Shown here: one piece after another, positions 1 through 8,245 of the stretch
Numbering within the stretch: position 1 is the stretch's first letter
Layout: each line of letters begins with the position of its first letter
Assembly (NCBI GenBank): GCA_900751695.1
Contig: CAADSS010000007.1
Span: 1 to 22,111, forward strand
Direction: 5' to 3'
Source of the DNA: an uncultured Collinsella sp.
Lineage (GTDB): Bacteria; Actinomycetota; Coriobacteriia; Coriobacteriales; Coriobacteriaceae
Length of the DNA stretch: 22,111 nucleotides
Program-made: the position numbers and the translations under genes
The notes under the pieces: generated by a model
Told to the model about the DNA's origin: nothing
Databases searched by the model: none
The model's input: only the letters and a program-made list of their open reading frames with translations

Positions 1-1
1 C

Positions 2-1243
2 TTAGAGGTCCTCGCGCCAGAAGGGCATGCTCATGCAGCGCGGGCCGCCGCGGCCGCGGGAGAGCTCGGCGGAGGGCACGACGAGAAGGTCCAGGCCCTC
101 CTTGTACAGCACGTCGTTGGTGACGGTGTTGCGGGCGTAGACGCAGATCTTGCCGGGCTCGACGCACAGGGTGTTGGAGCCGTCGTTCCACTGCTCGCGG
201 GAGGCCGCGATCGGGTCGCCGCCGCCGCAGGGGATCAGCTTGACCTGGTCGACGCCGGTGGCGTCCTCCAGGACGTGCTCGAGGGTGTCCTCGATCAGGC
301 GGATGTTCACGTCGCCCGGGTTCTTGCCGGCGGTCAGCTCGTAGACGCGCAGGGTGCCCATGATGGCAGGGTGGATCGTGAACTTATCGACGTCGATCTG
401 GGTGAAGACCGTGTCGAGGTGCATGAAGGCGCGCGAGACCGGGATGTCGAAGGCAAGGATGCGCTCGACCTTGGAGTCGGAGTTCCAGAAGATGTTCTGG
501 GCCATGATGTCGATAGCGGCGGCCTGGGTGCGCTGGGAGATGCCGACGGCGAGGGTCTTCTCGTTGATGTTCAGCACGTCGCCGCCCTCGGTGTGGAACT
601 GGCAGTCGCGGCGGAAGTACAGGGAGACGTCCTTGTAGTCGGGGTGGTACTTGAAGATGTACTTGCCGTACAGGGTCTCGCGGTTGCGGGTGACCGAGTA
701 CATGCGGTTGAGGTTGACGCCCTCGCCGACGACCGCGAACGGGTCGCGGGTGAAGTAGAGGTTGGGCATCGGGTCGATGATCAGGTCGGACTCGGACTCG
801 GAGTTGACCAGGGAGTCGAGGGTCGTGGACGCCGTGAGGGGCATGTCGATCTCGGCCTTGGTCATGCCGGCCATGGTCTTCTTGACGAACTCGAGGTTGT
901 CCTCGATGGAGTCCAGCTTCTCGCGGACGATCTGCGGCATGTGCTGGCCGCGGATGCCGGCCTCGGCGATGTACTGGTCGGTGAACTCGGCGCGGGCGCC
1001 GGGGACCTGGTCGAACACCTCGGCGACGAGGTTCTCGAGGTAGAGCACCTCGACGCCCTGGTCCCTCAGGATCTGGGCGAAGGTGTCGTGCTCCTGCTGT
1101 GCGACCTCCAGGAACGGGACGTCGTCGAACAGGAGTCGCTCGAGCTCGTCGGGCGGCAGGTTGAGGAGCTCGTCGCCGGGACGGTGCAGGCAGACCTTCC
1201 TGAGCTTGCCGATCTCGGAAGGCACGTGCAGACCTTTCGTCAT
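2..1243 (-). CDS. arcA: Arginine deiminase
   Basis: Hydrolyses L-arginine to citrulline and ammonia, the first step of the cytoplasmic arginine deiminase pathway, which yields ATP through carbamate kinase. The 413-residue protein has the normal family length. The catalytic set of the guanidino-modifying superfamily is visible: Asp167 in YFTRDPF, Glu219 in HTEGGD, His275 and Asp277 in HLDTVF, and nucleophile Cys403 in the C-terminal RCMSMPF. The ATG start follows AGGAGG only 2 nt away, with a second purine run (GAAAGG) 9 nt upstream that may be the working Shine-Dalgarno. The TAA stop lies at the window edge, so any arcB/arcC/arcD partners would be to the left and cannot be seen. It is transcribed away from ppk out of a 550-bp AT-rich region. 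Family assignment is firm; regulation is not visible beyond candidate palindromes upstream. Confidence 0.97.
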   Translation of the reverse strand: MTKGLHVPSEIGKLRKVCLHRPGDELLNLPPDELERLLFDDVPFLEVAQQEHDTFAQILRDQGVEVLYLENLVAEVFDQVPGARAEFTDQYIAEAGIRGQHMPQIVREKLDSIEDNLEFVKKTMAGMTKAEIDMPLTASTTLDSLVNSESESDLIIDPMPNLYFTRDPFAVVGEGVNLNRMYSVTRNRETLYGKYIFKYHPDYKDVSLYFRRDCQFHTEGGDVLNINEKTLAVGISQRTQAAAIDIMAQNIFWNSDSKVERILAFDIPVSRAFMHLDTVFTQIDVDKFTIHPAIMGTLRVYELTAGKNPGDVNIRLIEDTLEHVLEDATGVDQVKLIPCGGGDPIAASREQWNDGSNTLCVEPGKICVYARNTVTNDVLYKEGLDLLVVPSAELSRGRGGPRCMSMPFWREDL

Positions 1244-1793
1244 GGCCTCCTACCTTTCTTTCGGGCCTTACTGGCCGAATGTATCAGCGCCCCTCCATAT
1301 GGGACGCTGCTTGCTGACAGCTCTAGTTATATCCAAATTCCATTCGTAATGCTACCTCGCCCCCGAACGGTCAGCAAAGTACGATGAACGGTATATCGCA
1401 TATGATTTCCCATGATGCACTTCAGTTTCGTAAAGCAGATTTTCCTAGGTAAACGTTATTTTTCTAGGAAATCAAGCTTGAACACTCAAAGTAATCCATG
1501 ATTCAAAATTGCATAGTGAAAACGGTTTTCTGCATATAAATGACGCTTGCCCTCGATTCGACCTACATTCGATTATATTCAGCTTGCTATCATTCTTATT
1601 CATACATTCTCACCAGTTGAGTGAGGATATAGATCGCTTGCTCAAATCACCGGACGTTAGTGCTTCGGCTTGTCAGCGTAAGAAGTAGGTAAAGATACCG
1701 TTCACGAGATACGTCCGTGCCGGCGGTCGACTAAATTGAGACAATAGTGAATTAGAGTTAGGCTACCGTCCCCTGCGGGGACTGAACGGACAG
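1244..1793. promoter_or_regulatory. Divergent arcA/ppk control region, AT-rich, no gene
   Basis: Clearly more AT-rich than its flanks and without a credible ORF. It holds a cluster of symmetrical sequences: TTTCCTAG at 1441-1448 against CTAGGAAA at 1464-1471; the 10-bp palindrome TCAAGCTTGA at 1472-1481; and GAAAAC-G-GTTTTC at 1518-1530. Near arcA a 9-bp hairpin (1285-1293 with 1301-1309, one G.U pair) would lie in its leader. On the ppk side, TTGAGA at 1736-1741 is a fair -35 with a weak -10 (TAGGCT, 1759-1764) at 17 nt spacing, followed by a GTCCCC/GGGGAC hairpin at 1768-1782 just before the start. Sites are read by eye; no regulator is identified. Confidence 0.5.
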
Positions 1794-4196
1794 ATGCATA
1801 TGCCGAGCAAAATCGAAAAGAAGCAAAAGGCCGCTAAGCTGCGCAAGCCGCCGCGCGACTTCTCGTACACGCAAAACCGAGAGCTTAGCTGGCTGCGCTT
1901 TGACAACCGCGTGCTTGACGAAGCCTTCGACGAAACCGTTCCGCTGTTCGAGCGTCTAAAGTTCGTGTCGATTTTCGAGTCCAACCTCGACGAATTCCTT
2001 ATGGTGCGCGTGGGCGGCCTGTCCGATCTGGCAGAGCTCAAAAAGCAGCCTGTCGACAACAAGAGCAATATGACCGCCTCCGAACAGGTCGATGCTGTCA
2101 TGGCCGAAATGCCCGGGCTCCTTACCCGTTGGGAGTCCATCTTTAAGAGCATCGAAGGCAAGCTCGACACCCTGGGCGTTCACCGCGCCCGCATCGATTC
2201 GCTTACGCCCGAGGAGCGCACCTTTGTAACCCGCTACTTCCAAGCCTACGTGTCGCCGGTTATCTCACCGCTGGTCATTGACCCGCGCCATCCCTTCCCC
2301 AACCTGCGCAACGGCGCGCTCTATCTGGCTTGTGGCCTGGACGGCGTCACCGACGAGGAAAGCCTGCTCGGCCTGATCGAGATTCCCGCCTCGATGAACC
2401 GCGTGGTCGAGATTCCCTCGCCCGCCGGCACCTACTCCTATATCTTGCTCGAAGACGTTATCCTCGCCTGCCTCGGCAGTTGCTTTGGCTCCTACAAGCC
2501 GCTGGATCGCGCGCTGATCCGCGTCACCCGCAATGCCGATATCGACCCGGACGGCGAGGGCGTCGAGGAGGAGGAAGATTACCGCCAGCACATGAAGCGC
2601 ATCCTCAAGAAGCGCCTGCGCCTGCAGCCGGTGGTGCTCGCCGTATCGGGCTCACTCGAAAAGCCAACGCTCAAGACCATCCGCAAGGCGCTCGAGCTTT
2701 CTCGCCGCTCGGTCTTTACCTGCGATATCCCCCTTGACCTGGGCTACGTCTTTGGCATTGAGGGTAAGATTCCCGAGCACCTACGCAATGAGCTGCTCTT
2801 TACGCCGTTTAAGCCGCAGCCCAACCCCACCATCGACATGTCCCGTTCCATCCGCGAGCAGGTGCTGCAGCACGACAAGCTGCTCTTTTACCCTTACGAG
2901 GCCATGAACCCGTTCCTGGACCTGGTGCACGAAGCAGCCTACGACCCCGAGTGCATCTCGCTGCGCATCACGCTCTACCGCGTGGCCAAACAAAGCCGCC
3001 TGTGCGAGTCACTCATCGATGCTGCCGAAAACGGCAAAGAGGTCACGGTGCTCATGGAGCTCCGCGCACGCTTTGACGAGCAGAACAACATCGAGTGGGC
3101 CGAGCGCCTGGAAGAGGCCGGCTGCACCGTTATCTACGGCTCCGAGGGCTTTAAGTGCCACTCCAAGATCTGCCAGCTCACCTATCGCGAGGGCATGGCG
3201 CTTACCCGTCTCACGCTGTTGGGCACCGGCAACTTTAACGAGAAGACGGCCAAGCTCTACAGTGACTTTATGCTCATGACCGCCCATCCCGGTATCGGCG
3301 AGGACGCCAACCTGTTCTTCCGCAACCTGTCGCTGGGCAACCTGCGCGGCGATTATCGCTTCCTGGGCGTGGCGCCCGTCGGACTGAAACCGCTCATCAT
3401 ACGCGGCCTGGACCGCGAGATTCAGCGCGCCCTTGTCGGCGAGCCCGCCCGCGTGTTCTTTAAGCTCAACTCGCTGACCGACCGCGAGGTTATCGATAAG
3501 ATCGCCGAGGCATCGTGTGCCGGTGTGCGCGTGGACATGATCATCCGCGGCATCTCGTGTCTCAAGCCCGGTGTTCCGGGCAAGACCGAGAACGTGCACG
3601 TGCGCTCCATCGTCGGACGCTTTTTGGAGCATGCGCGCGTCTATGCCTTTGGCGTGGACTCGGACATGATCTACCTGAGCTCGGCAGACATGATGACGCG
3701 CAACACCGAGCACCGCGTGGAGATCGCCTTCCCCGTGCTCGACCCCACCTGCCGCGCCCTAGTGCACGAGTACATGGGCATGCAGCTGCGCGACAACGTG
3801 AAGGCACGCAGCCTGACGAGTGACGGCACCTGGGTTCCGGTGGAGCGCAAAGAGGACGAGAAACCCTTCAACTCGCAGGAAGCTCTGCTGGAGCGCGCGT
3901 ATCGCAACGCCGAAGCCGACACCGAGGCAGAACCCGCGCTCGCATCCCAGCCTGAGCCCGAGCCGCAGCCGGCCGCTCCCGAGGTCCAGAAGGTCCAAGC
4001 GACCGTTATCGAGCCCGAACCTGCTCCCGCAGCCCAACCTCAGGCACCCACAACAACCCCCGAGAGCAACGCGCGTCACAAGAAGCCCGCTGGCAAAGCC
4101 AAGGCCATCGAGCGCCATCGCCCCGGCCGCGTGCGCATGGGCTTGGGCCTGATCGGCCTAGGCCTTAAGACGCTCATTACCGGCAAGACGAAATAG
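1794..4196 (+). CDS. ppk: Polyphosphate kinase 1
   Basis: Reversibly transfers the gamma phosphate of ATP to inorganic polyphosphate. The N-terminal domain (RELSWLRFDNRVL, then NLDEFLMVRVGG) is followed by the head domain and two phospholipase-D-like catalytic domains. The autophosphorylated histidine is His456 in CHSKI and the second active-site histidine is His613 in EHARVYAFG, matching the two essential histidines known in E. coli PPK; RARFDEQNN is also typical. At 800 residues it is longer than the usual 690 to 720: after about residue 695 there is an Ala/Pro/Glu-rich linker, then a basic, glycine-rich tail (GRVRMGLGLIGLGL) that could touch membrane or nucleic acid. Start chosen at the first ATG (MHMPSK); the second ATG, two codons on, is equally possible since the Shine-Dalgarno is weak. 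It stands alone, with a strong terminator downstream and no ppx next to it. Confidence 0.96.
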   Translation: MHMPSKIEKKQKAAKLRKPPRDFSYTQNRELSWLRFDNRVLDEAFDETVPLFERLKFVSIFESNLDEFLMVRVGGLSDLAELKKQPVDNKSNMTASEQVDAVMAEMPGLLTRWESIFKSIEGKLDTLGVHRARIDSLTPEERTFVTRYFQAYVSPVISPLVIDPRHPFPNLRNGALYLACGLDGVTDEESLLGLIEIPASMNRVVEIPSPAGTYSYILLEDVILACLGSCFGSYKPLDRALIRVTRNADIDPDGEGVEEEEDYRQHMKRILKKRLRLQPVVLAVSGSLEKPTLKTIRKALELSRRSVFTCDIPLDLGYVFGIEGKIPEHLRNELLFTPFKPQPNPTIDMSRSIREQVLQHDKLLFYPYEAMNPFLDLVHEAAYDPECISLRITLYRVAKQSRLCESLIDAAENGKEVTVLMELRARFDEQNNIEWAERLEEAGCTVIYGSEGFKCHSKICQLTYREGMALTRLTLLGTGNFNEKTAKLYSDFMLMTAHPGIGEDANLFFRNLSLGNLRGDYRFLGVAPVGLKPLIIRGLDREIQRALVGEPARVFFKLNSLTDREVIDKIAEASCAGVRVDMIIRGISCLKPGVPGKTENVHVRSIVGRFLEHARVYAFGVDSDMIYLSSADMMTRNTEHRVEIAFPVLDPTCRALVHEYMGMQLRDNVKARSLTSDGTWVPVERKEDEKPFNSQEALLERAYRNAEADTEAEPALASQPEPEPQPAAPEVQKVQATVIEPEPAPAAQPQAPTTTPESNARHKKPAGKAKAIERHRPGRVRMGLGLIGLGLKTLITGKTK

Positions 4197-4206
4197 ACGT
4201 TTGTAG

Positions 4207-4250
4207 AAGCGCCCCGTATTTGAGGAATGCCCCAGATACGGGGCGCTTTT
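4207..4250 (+). terminator. Rho-independent terminator after ppk
   Basis: Perfect 13-bp inverted repeat, AAGCGCCCCGTAT (4207-4219) with ATACGGGGCGCTT (4236-4248), 16-nt loop, ending in TTTT (4247-4250). It begins 10 nt after the ppk stop. It also shows why the next gene should not be started at the in-frame ATG around 4220, which lies inside this hairpin. Confidence 0.85.
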
Positions 4251-4297
4251 CCCTGCTACCATGGTTGCGGACAATACCGCGAATGACAGGCAGGAAC

Positions 4298-5611
4298 ATG
4301 AAGCTCACCATAGAATCGATGACGTACGGCACCGACGGTCTGGCACATGCCGACAACGGCAAGGCCACATTTGTGCAAGGCGCCGTGGCGGGCGACACCG
4401 TCGAAGCCGAGGTCGTGCAGGACGGCAAGTCGTTTATGCGCGCCCGCACGACCGAGATTCTGGAGCCAAGCCCCGATCGCATTCAGCCCCCCTGCCCCTT
4501 CGTGGGCATCTGCGGCGGTTGTTCGTGGGGCAATCTCTCGCGCACTGCTCAGCTTGCCGCCAAAGAGCAAAACCTGCGCTCCACGCTCGAGCGCATTGGC
4601 AAGTTCACCCCCGACCAGGTCAACGAACTTGTCCAGCCTATCCGCCACACCAAGGACGACTGGGGCTACCGCAATAAAATTGAGTTGGAGCCCGCCCTCG
4701 TTAACGGACGTGTGCGCCTTGGCATGCACGGCGTCGATCCCAGTAAGATCGTGACTGTCGATGCATGCCCGCTGTTCGATAAGCGTTTTCCCAAGGCACT
4801 CAAATCGGTCGTCGGCGCGCTCAACTATCTGAGCGGCAGTCACGACCTGGGTCTGGAGCGCGTGGGCATTCGCGCTTCGCGTCGCACCAAGGCGCTCGAG
4901 ATCGCGCTTTGGACGCCCACAGGCTCTTTTCCGCGCTCGCAGGTCTCCCGCGTGCTGGCGGACGCCGCTCACCCCACGAGCATCGTGCGCGTGATGAGCA
5001 AGGGCGAAAAGAAGGCCCGCCGTGTCTCCAAGGTCGAAATGCTCGCCGGAGAGGGCTCATGGACCGAGAATATCGCCGAGGGTCAGATGCGCTTGTCTGC
5101 CCCGTCTTTTTTCCAGGTCAACACCAAGGGTGCCGAGATTTTGATCGAGCTTGTCATGGAAGCACTCGACCCGCAGGAAGACGAGCTTGCCGTGGACCTG
5201 TACTGTGGTGCCGGCACCTTTACCCTGCCGCTCGCCCGCCGCTGCGACTTTGTCGCCGCCGTCGAGGCCTACGGCCCCGCCGTGCGCGACCTGCGCCGTA
5301 ACCTGGAGATCAACAAGCTTGATAACGTCGACGTCATTGGCGGAGACGCGGTGCGCGAGTTCCCCGACCAGGATGCCGACGTCTTGGTGGTCGACCCGCC
5401 ACGCGCAGGCCTCGCCCCCGAGGCGATCGACCTTATCGCCAGCACGAGTGCTCGCGATGTCGCCTACGTGAGCTGCGACCCGGCCACCCTGGCGCGCGAT
5501 CTCAAACGCTTTGTCGAAGAAGGCACCTTCTTCCCCGTAAAGATCACGCCAGTCGACCTGTTCCCACAAACCTTCCACTGCGAGACCGTCGTCCACCTTA
5601 GGCGCAACTAG
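4298..5611 (+). CDS. RlmD/RumA-type RNA (uracil-5-)-methyltransferase with [4Fe-4S] cluster
   Basis: SAM-dependent enzyme that makes 5-methyluridine in rRNA or tRNA. An N-terminal TRAM-like RNA-binding domain (about residues 1-60) is followed by the iron-sulfur cysteines Cys66, Cys72, Cys75 (PCPFVGICGGC) and Cys157 (DACPLF). The Rossmann part has DLYCGAGTFTLPLA (SAM site), VDPPRAGL, the catalytic nucleophile Cys393 in YVSCDPATLARDL and the general base Glu429 in HCETVVHL. Start set at MKLTIESM, giving 437 residues: it fits the TRAM domain, has AGGA just upstream, and avoids earlier in-frame ATGs, the first of which falls in the ppk terminator. Actinobacterial members are hard to assign to a specific uridine, so no symbol is given (rlmD for U1939 and rlmCD are the alternatives). 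Confidence 0.93.
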   Translation: MKLTIESMTYGTDGLAHADNGKATFVQGAVAGDTVEAEVVQDGKSFMRARTTEILEPSPDRIQPPCPFVGICGGCSWGNLSRTAQLAAKEQNLRSTLERIGKFTPDQVNELVQPIRHTKDDWGYRNKIELEPALVNGRVRLGMHGVDPSKIVTVDACPLFDKRFPKALKSVVGALNYLSGSHDLGLERVGIRASRRTKALEIALWTPTGSFPRSQVSRVLADAAHPTSIVRVMSKGEKKARRVSKVEMLAGEGSWTENIAEGQMRLSAPSFFQVNTKGAEILIELVMEALDPQEDELAVDLYCGAGTFTLPLARRCDFVAAVEAYGPAVRDLRRNLEINKLDNVDVIGGDAVREFPDQDADVLVVDPPRAGLAPEAIDLIASTSARDVAYVSCDPATLARDLKRFVEEGTFFPVKITPVDLFPQTFHCETVVHLRRN

Positions 5612-5646
5612 ACTGTTTGCCCAAGGCCACGCCCGATGATTTTTCT

Positions 5647-5705
5647 GGGACGGGGATTAAATAATCAATTTGTACCAAATGATTATTTAATCCCCGTCCC
5701 TTTTT
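5647..5705 (+). repeat. Long palindrome with T-tail (REP-like element and/or terminator)
   Basis: Arms at 5647-5672 and 5676-5700 are complementary apart from one extra A on the left (about 25 pairs), leaving a 3-nt TAC loop. The outer part is GC-rich (GGGACGGGG/CCCCGTCCC) and the inner part AT-only (ATTAAATAATCA). TTTTT at 5701-5705 follows, so it can terminate the methyltransferase transcript. The two-part composition and near-perfect length are unlike an ordinary terminator and suggest a dispersed palindromic repeat placed between the methyltransferase and the DJ-1 gene. Confidence 0.7.
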
Positions 5706-5790
5706 AAACATTGGGAAATCGAGCGTGGCAAGCGCATGTCTTCGGGGTATAAGACGCCTAATTGTATGCCGCCTTACGAAAGGAACTCTC

Positions 5791-6333
5791 ATGCCCAGCG
5801 TTGCCGTTCTCGCCGCCGATGGCTTTGAAACGATTGAATGTCTGACCATGGTCGATGTCATGCGTCGCGGCGGCGTGCGCGCCACGCTCGTCTCGATCAT
5901 GCCCACGCGCGAGGTCGTGAGCTCGCTGCAGATCCCCGTGACCTGTGATGTGCTCTTTGACGAGATCGACTTTGACGAGTACGACTGCGTCGTGCTGCCC
6001 GGCGGCCTGCCCGGTGCCACCAACCTGCGCGCCGACCAGCGCGTCTGCAACGTAGTCTGCGATTTCGCCGCGACCAAGCACGTTGCCGCCATCTGCGCCG
6101 CCCCGTTTATCCTAGGCGAGCTTGGTCTACTCGAGGGACGCCGCGCCACGTGCTTCCCCGGCTTTGAGAAGAGCTTCCCCGAGGGCACCTATACCGGCGA
6201 GAAGGTCACGCAAGACGGCAATATCATCACTGCCAGCGGCATGGCACAGTCACTCCCCTTTGCCTTGGAGCTGCTGCGCACGCTCGCCGGCGAAAAGGCC
6301 GTCGAGAAGGTCGCCGAGGGCATCCAACTATGA
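5791..6333 (+). CDS. DJ-1/PfpI family protein
   Basis: A 180-residue flavodoxin-like class I glutamine amidotransferase-type fold of the DJ-1/ThiJ branch. The family's reactive cysteine is Cys102 in HVAAICAAP at the nucleophile elbow, and the supporting glutamate is Glu16 in GFETIE; VLPGGLPGATNL is the third signature. Members act as glyoxalases/deglycases or stress proteins, but sequence alone does not decide the activity. The start is the ATG after AAAGGA at 5779-5784; a longer upstream reading frame has no binding site and no family homology. The stop overlaps the next start (ATGA at 6330-6333), so it is translationally coupled with maf. Confidence 0.92.
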   Translation: MPSVAVLAADGFETIECLTMVDVMRRGGVRATLVSIMPTREVVSSLQIPVTCDVLFDEIDFDEYDCVVLPGGLPGATNLRADQRVCNVVCDFAATKHVAAICAAPFILGELGLLEGRRATCFPGFEKSFPEGTYTGEKVTQDGNIITASGMAQSLPFALELLRTLAGEKAVEKVAEGIQL

Positions 6334-6911
6334 TTTTGGCTTCGCAATCGCCGCGCCGCATAGAGCTGATGCGCGAGGCGGGCTATAACATTCGCGTAAT
6401 TCCCGCAGACATCGATGAAACGCCTTTTGATGGCGAAGCTCCGCTTACGCTCGTCGAGCGCTTGGCGCGTGCCAAAGCTGCTGCCGTCGCGGCCGAGCAT
6501 GCCGAACCCAATGAGTTGACCGTCGCGGCCGATACTATTGTCACCTTTGACGGCCAAATATTGGGTAAGCCGGCAAACGAGGACGAGGCGCGCACCATGC
6601 TCCGCGAGCTTTCGGGCCGCACGCACCAGGTGGCGACCGGCGTCTGCATCGTTAAAGCCGGCGACGCTACAGCTCCGCATGCCGCCGAGAGCCTGTCGTT
6701 TGTCGATGTGACCGACGTGACGTTCTACGAGCTCACCGACGAGCAGATCGAGCGCTACGTCGCCTCGGGTGAGCCCATGGACAAGGCCGGCGCCTACGGC
6801 ATTCAGGGCACAGGCGGACGCATGCTCGTGCACGATATTTCGGGCGACTTCTATAACGTGGTGGGCTTACCCATCGCCCGCGTCGCGCGCGCGATTCAAA
6901 AACTCTCGTAA
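6330..6911 (+). CDS. maf: Maf family nucleoside triphosphate pyrophosphatase
   Basis: House-cleaning enzyme that hydrolyses non-canonical or excess nucleoside triphosphates to monophosphates. The 193-residue protein shows the complete Maf pattern: N-terminal ASQSPRR (residues 4-10), PADIDE (25-30), catalytic Asp68 in AADTIV, GKP (79-81), and the C-terminal KAGAYGIQGTGG and GDFYNVVGLP blocks. The dTTP/UTP subtype (YhdE-like) seems likelier than the YceF subtype, but this is a guess from similarity of style. It starts within the stop codon of the DJ-1 gene, so the two form one operon, closed by a hairpin just after the stop. Confidence 0.95.
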   Translation: MILASQSPRRIELMREAGYNIRVIPADIDETPFDGEAPLTLVERLARAKAAAVAAEHAEPNELTVAADTIVTFDGQILGKPANEDEARTMLRELSGRTHQVATGVCIVKAGDATAPHAAESLSFVDVTDVTFYELTDEQIERYVASGEPMDKAGAYGIQGTGGRMLVHDISGDFYNVVGLPIARVARAIQKLS

Positions 6912-6919
6912 TTGCATCT

Positions 6920-6950
6920 GGCGCTGGGTATTCCCCAGCGCCTACAATTT
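6920..6950 (+). terminator. Probable terminator after maf
   Basis: GGCGCTGGG (6920-6928) pairs perfectly with CCCAGCGCC (6934-6942) around a 5-nt loop. The tail TACAATTTT is only partly T-rich, so termination may be incomplete. It starts 8 nt after the maf stop. TACAAT in the tail could also serve as a -10 element for the P1 peptidase gene. Confidence 0.65.
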
Positions 6951-7012
6951 TGGCGTACCGTACGGATCCCGACCGGGCACAAGGCGCGGCGGAAAACCGA
7001 TAGGAGTTAAAC

Positions 7013-8014
7013 ATGGATACACTGCTCGAGGCCATTGACGTCTGCGATGTCGATGGCTTTTGCTATGGCAACTATACGGACGAGGAGGCCGGCACCGGTT
7101 GCACCGTAATCGTGGCACCCGAGGGCGCCACCGGCGGCGTTGACGTTCGCGGCGGTGCTCCAGCATCGCGCGAAACCGACCTGCTGCGTCCCGAGAACAC
7201 CGTCGACAAGGTCCACGCCGTCTGCCTTTCGGGTGGATCGGCCTTTGGCCTCGAGGCTGCAAGCGGCGTCGCTCGCGAGCTTGAGAGCCGCGGCATCGGC
7301 CTTCCCGTCGGCCCCACGCAGGTGCCTATCGTGTGCTCCAGCTGCATCTTCGACCTCGCCTTTGGCGACCCCACCGTGCGCCCCGACATTGAGGCCGGTA
7401 TCGCCGCCGTGCGCGAGGCGCTCGACCACACCCCTGCCACGCTCGAGCAAGGCAACGTGGGCGCCGGTACCGGCGCCACCGTAGGCAAGCTCATGGGGCC
7501 TGCCACCTGCATGAAGGCCGGCCTTGGAGCTGCCGCCGTGGCACTCGGTCCCGTCAAAGTGGGCGCCGTGGTCTCGGTCAACGCCTGCGGCAACGTCATC
7601 GACCCGACCACTGGCGAGTGGGTCGCCGGCATGCGCGCCACAGCCGATAGCGACCAGATCGTCGACATGGAGCTCGCAGCCTTTGCCGCAGCCGGCTCCA
7701 TGCAAATGCCGCTCGACCGCACCAACACCACCATCAGCTGCATCGTCACCAACATGGAGCTCACTAAGGCGCGGGCTACCAAGGTCTCCCAAATGGCAGC
7801 AGACGCCTACGCGCACGCCATCCGCCCCACACACACCACCAACGACGGCGACACCATCTACACCCTTGCCAGCGGCAAACTGGGAGCCCAGGCAAGCGCC
7901 GCCGTTCCCCTAGACCTGCTGGGTATGCTCGCAGTAAGGGCCCTAGAAGCTGCCATCGTAAACGGAGCCAAAACCGCTAAAACCTCCCACGGCATCCCCG
8001 GCGCCGCGAAGTAA
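7013..8014 (+). CDS. P1 family (S58, DmpA-like) peptidase
   Basis: Member of the self-processing Ntn-fold family of L-aminopeptidase D-Ala-esterase/amidase (DmpA) and beta-peptidyl aminopeptidases. Diagnostic stretches are GNYTDEEAGTGCTVI near the N terminus, CLSGGSAFGLEAASGV (about 71-86) and the processing site GNVGAGTGATVGK, where Thr153 (after Gly152) is the expected cleavage point and nucleophile; ARATKVSQMAADAYAHAIRP is the conserved C-terminal helix with the usual threat/AHAIRP signature. Length (333) is normal, with no signal peptide, so it is cytoplasmic. The ATG follows AGGAG at 7002-7006. It is a single-gene unit; a large nested palindrome starts 12 nt after its stop. Substrate is unknown. 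Confidence 0.93.
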   Translation: MDTLLEAIDVCDVDGFCYGNYTDEEAGTGCTVIVAPEGATGGVDVRGGAPASRETDLLRPENTVDKVHAVCLSGGSAFGLEAASGVARELESRGIGLPVGPTQVPIVCSSCIFDLAFGDPTVRPDIEAGIAAVREALDHTPATLEQGNVGAGTGATVGKLMGPATCMKAGLGAAAVALGPVKVGAVVSVNACGNVIDPTTGEWVAGMRATADSDQIVDMELAAFAAAGSMQMPLDRTNTTISCIVTNMELTKARATKVSQMAADAYAHAIRPTHTTNDGDTIYTLASGKLGAQASAAVPLDLLGMLAVRALEAAIVNGAKTAKTSHGIPGAAK

Positions 8015-8026
8015 ACTAACTCGTCC

Positions 8027-8151
8027 GGTTGCCCGGTGGGTCTTGGTTATGTTTGCTGCTCTACAGTCCTGGCTCGCACGAAGAGCACATTAAGTGCTCT
8101 TCGGCTCGTGCGGAACTCGCGACAAACATAACCAAGACCCACCGGGCAACC
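8027..8151 (+). repeat. Nested palindrome element 1 (3' of P1 peptidase)
   Basis: Outer arms 8027-8055 and 8123-8151 are a perfect 29-bp inverted repeat with no T-tail. The 67-nt core begins near GTCCT (8066-8070), carries an inner hairpin CGAAGAGCAC (8079-8088) ATTAA GTGCTCTTCG (8094-8103), and ends with TGCGGA (8109-8114). TCC and GGA can close the inner stem around an asymmetric internal loop (GCTCGCAC against GGCTCGTGC). It lies 12 nt after the peptidase stop in the sense direction. Its core is almost the reverse complement of that of element 2. Confidence 0.85.
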
Positions 8152-8245
8152 TACTCAACTAAATCCCTTTCAGCCCAGGCCCCTGTGTACCGCGCGTCTA
8201 AGATCTTCAAATTCTGGCAGCCTGACAATCGATTCTTGTAGCAGA

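Noticed and set aside
275..1387. Long open frame antisense to arginine deiminase; similar frames antisense to glf (9331-10602) and both acetate kinases (12114-13328, 13493-14716)
   Set aside because: They mirror GC-rich genes with strong family matches on the other strand, have valine/leucine/aspartate/glycine-rich low-complexity products and no proper ribosome binding sites. They are by-products of codon bias.
1531..1544. ArgR box upstream of arcA
   Set aside because: TGCATATAAATGAC matches just one half of the consensus well, with two mismatches in the other half, and an AT-rich region gives such hits by chance.
4220..4297. Upstream start of the RNA methyltransferase
   Set aside because: The in-frame ATG at 4220 lies in the ppk terminator and the added residues do not fit the TRAM domain.
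8029..8241. 70-residue open frame after the P1 peptidase
   Set aside because: It runs through the nested palindrome, has no Shine-Dalgarno and its composition follows the repeat.
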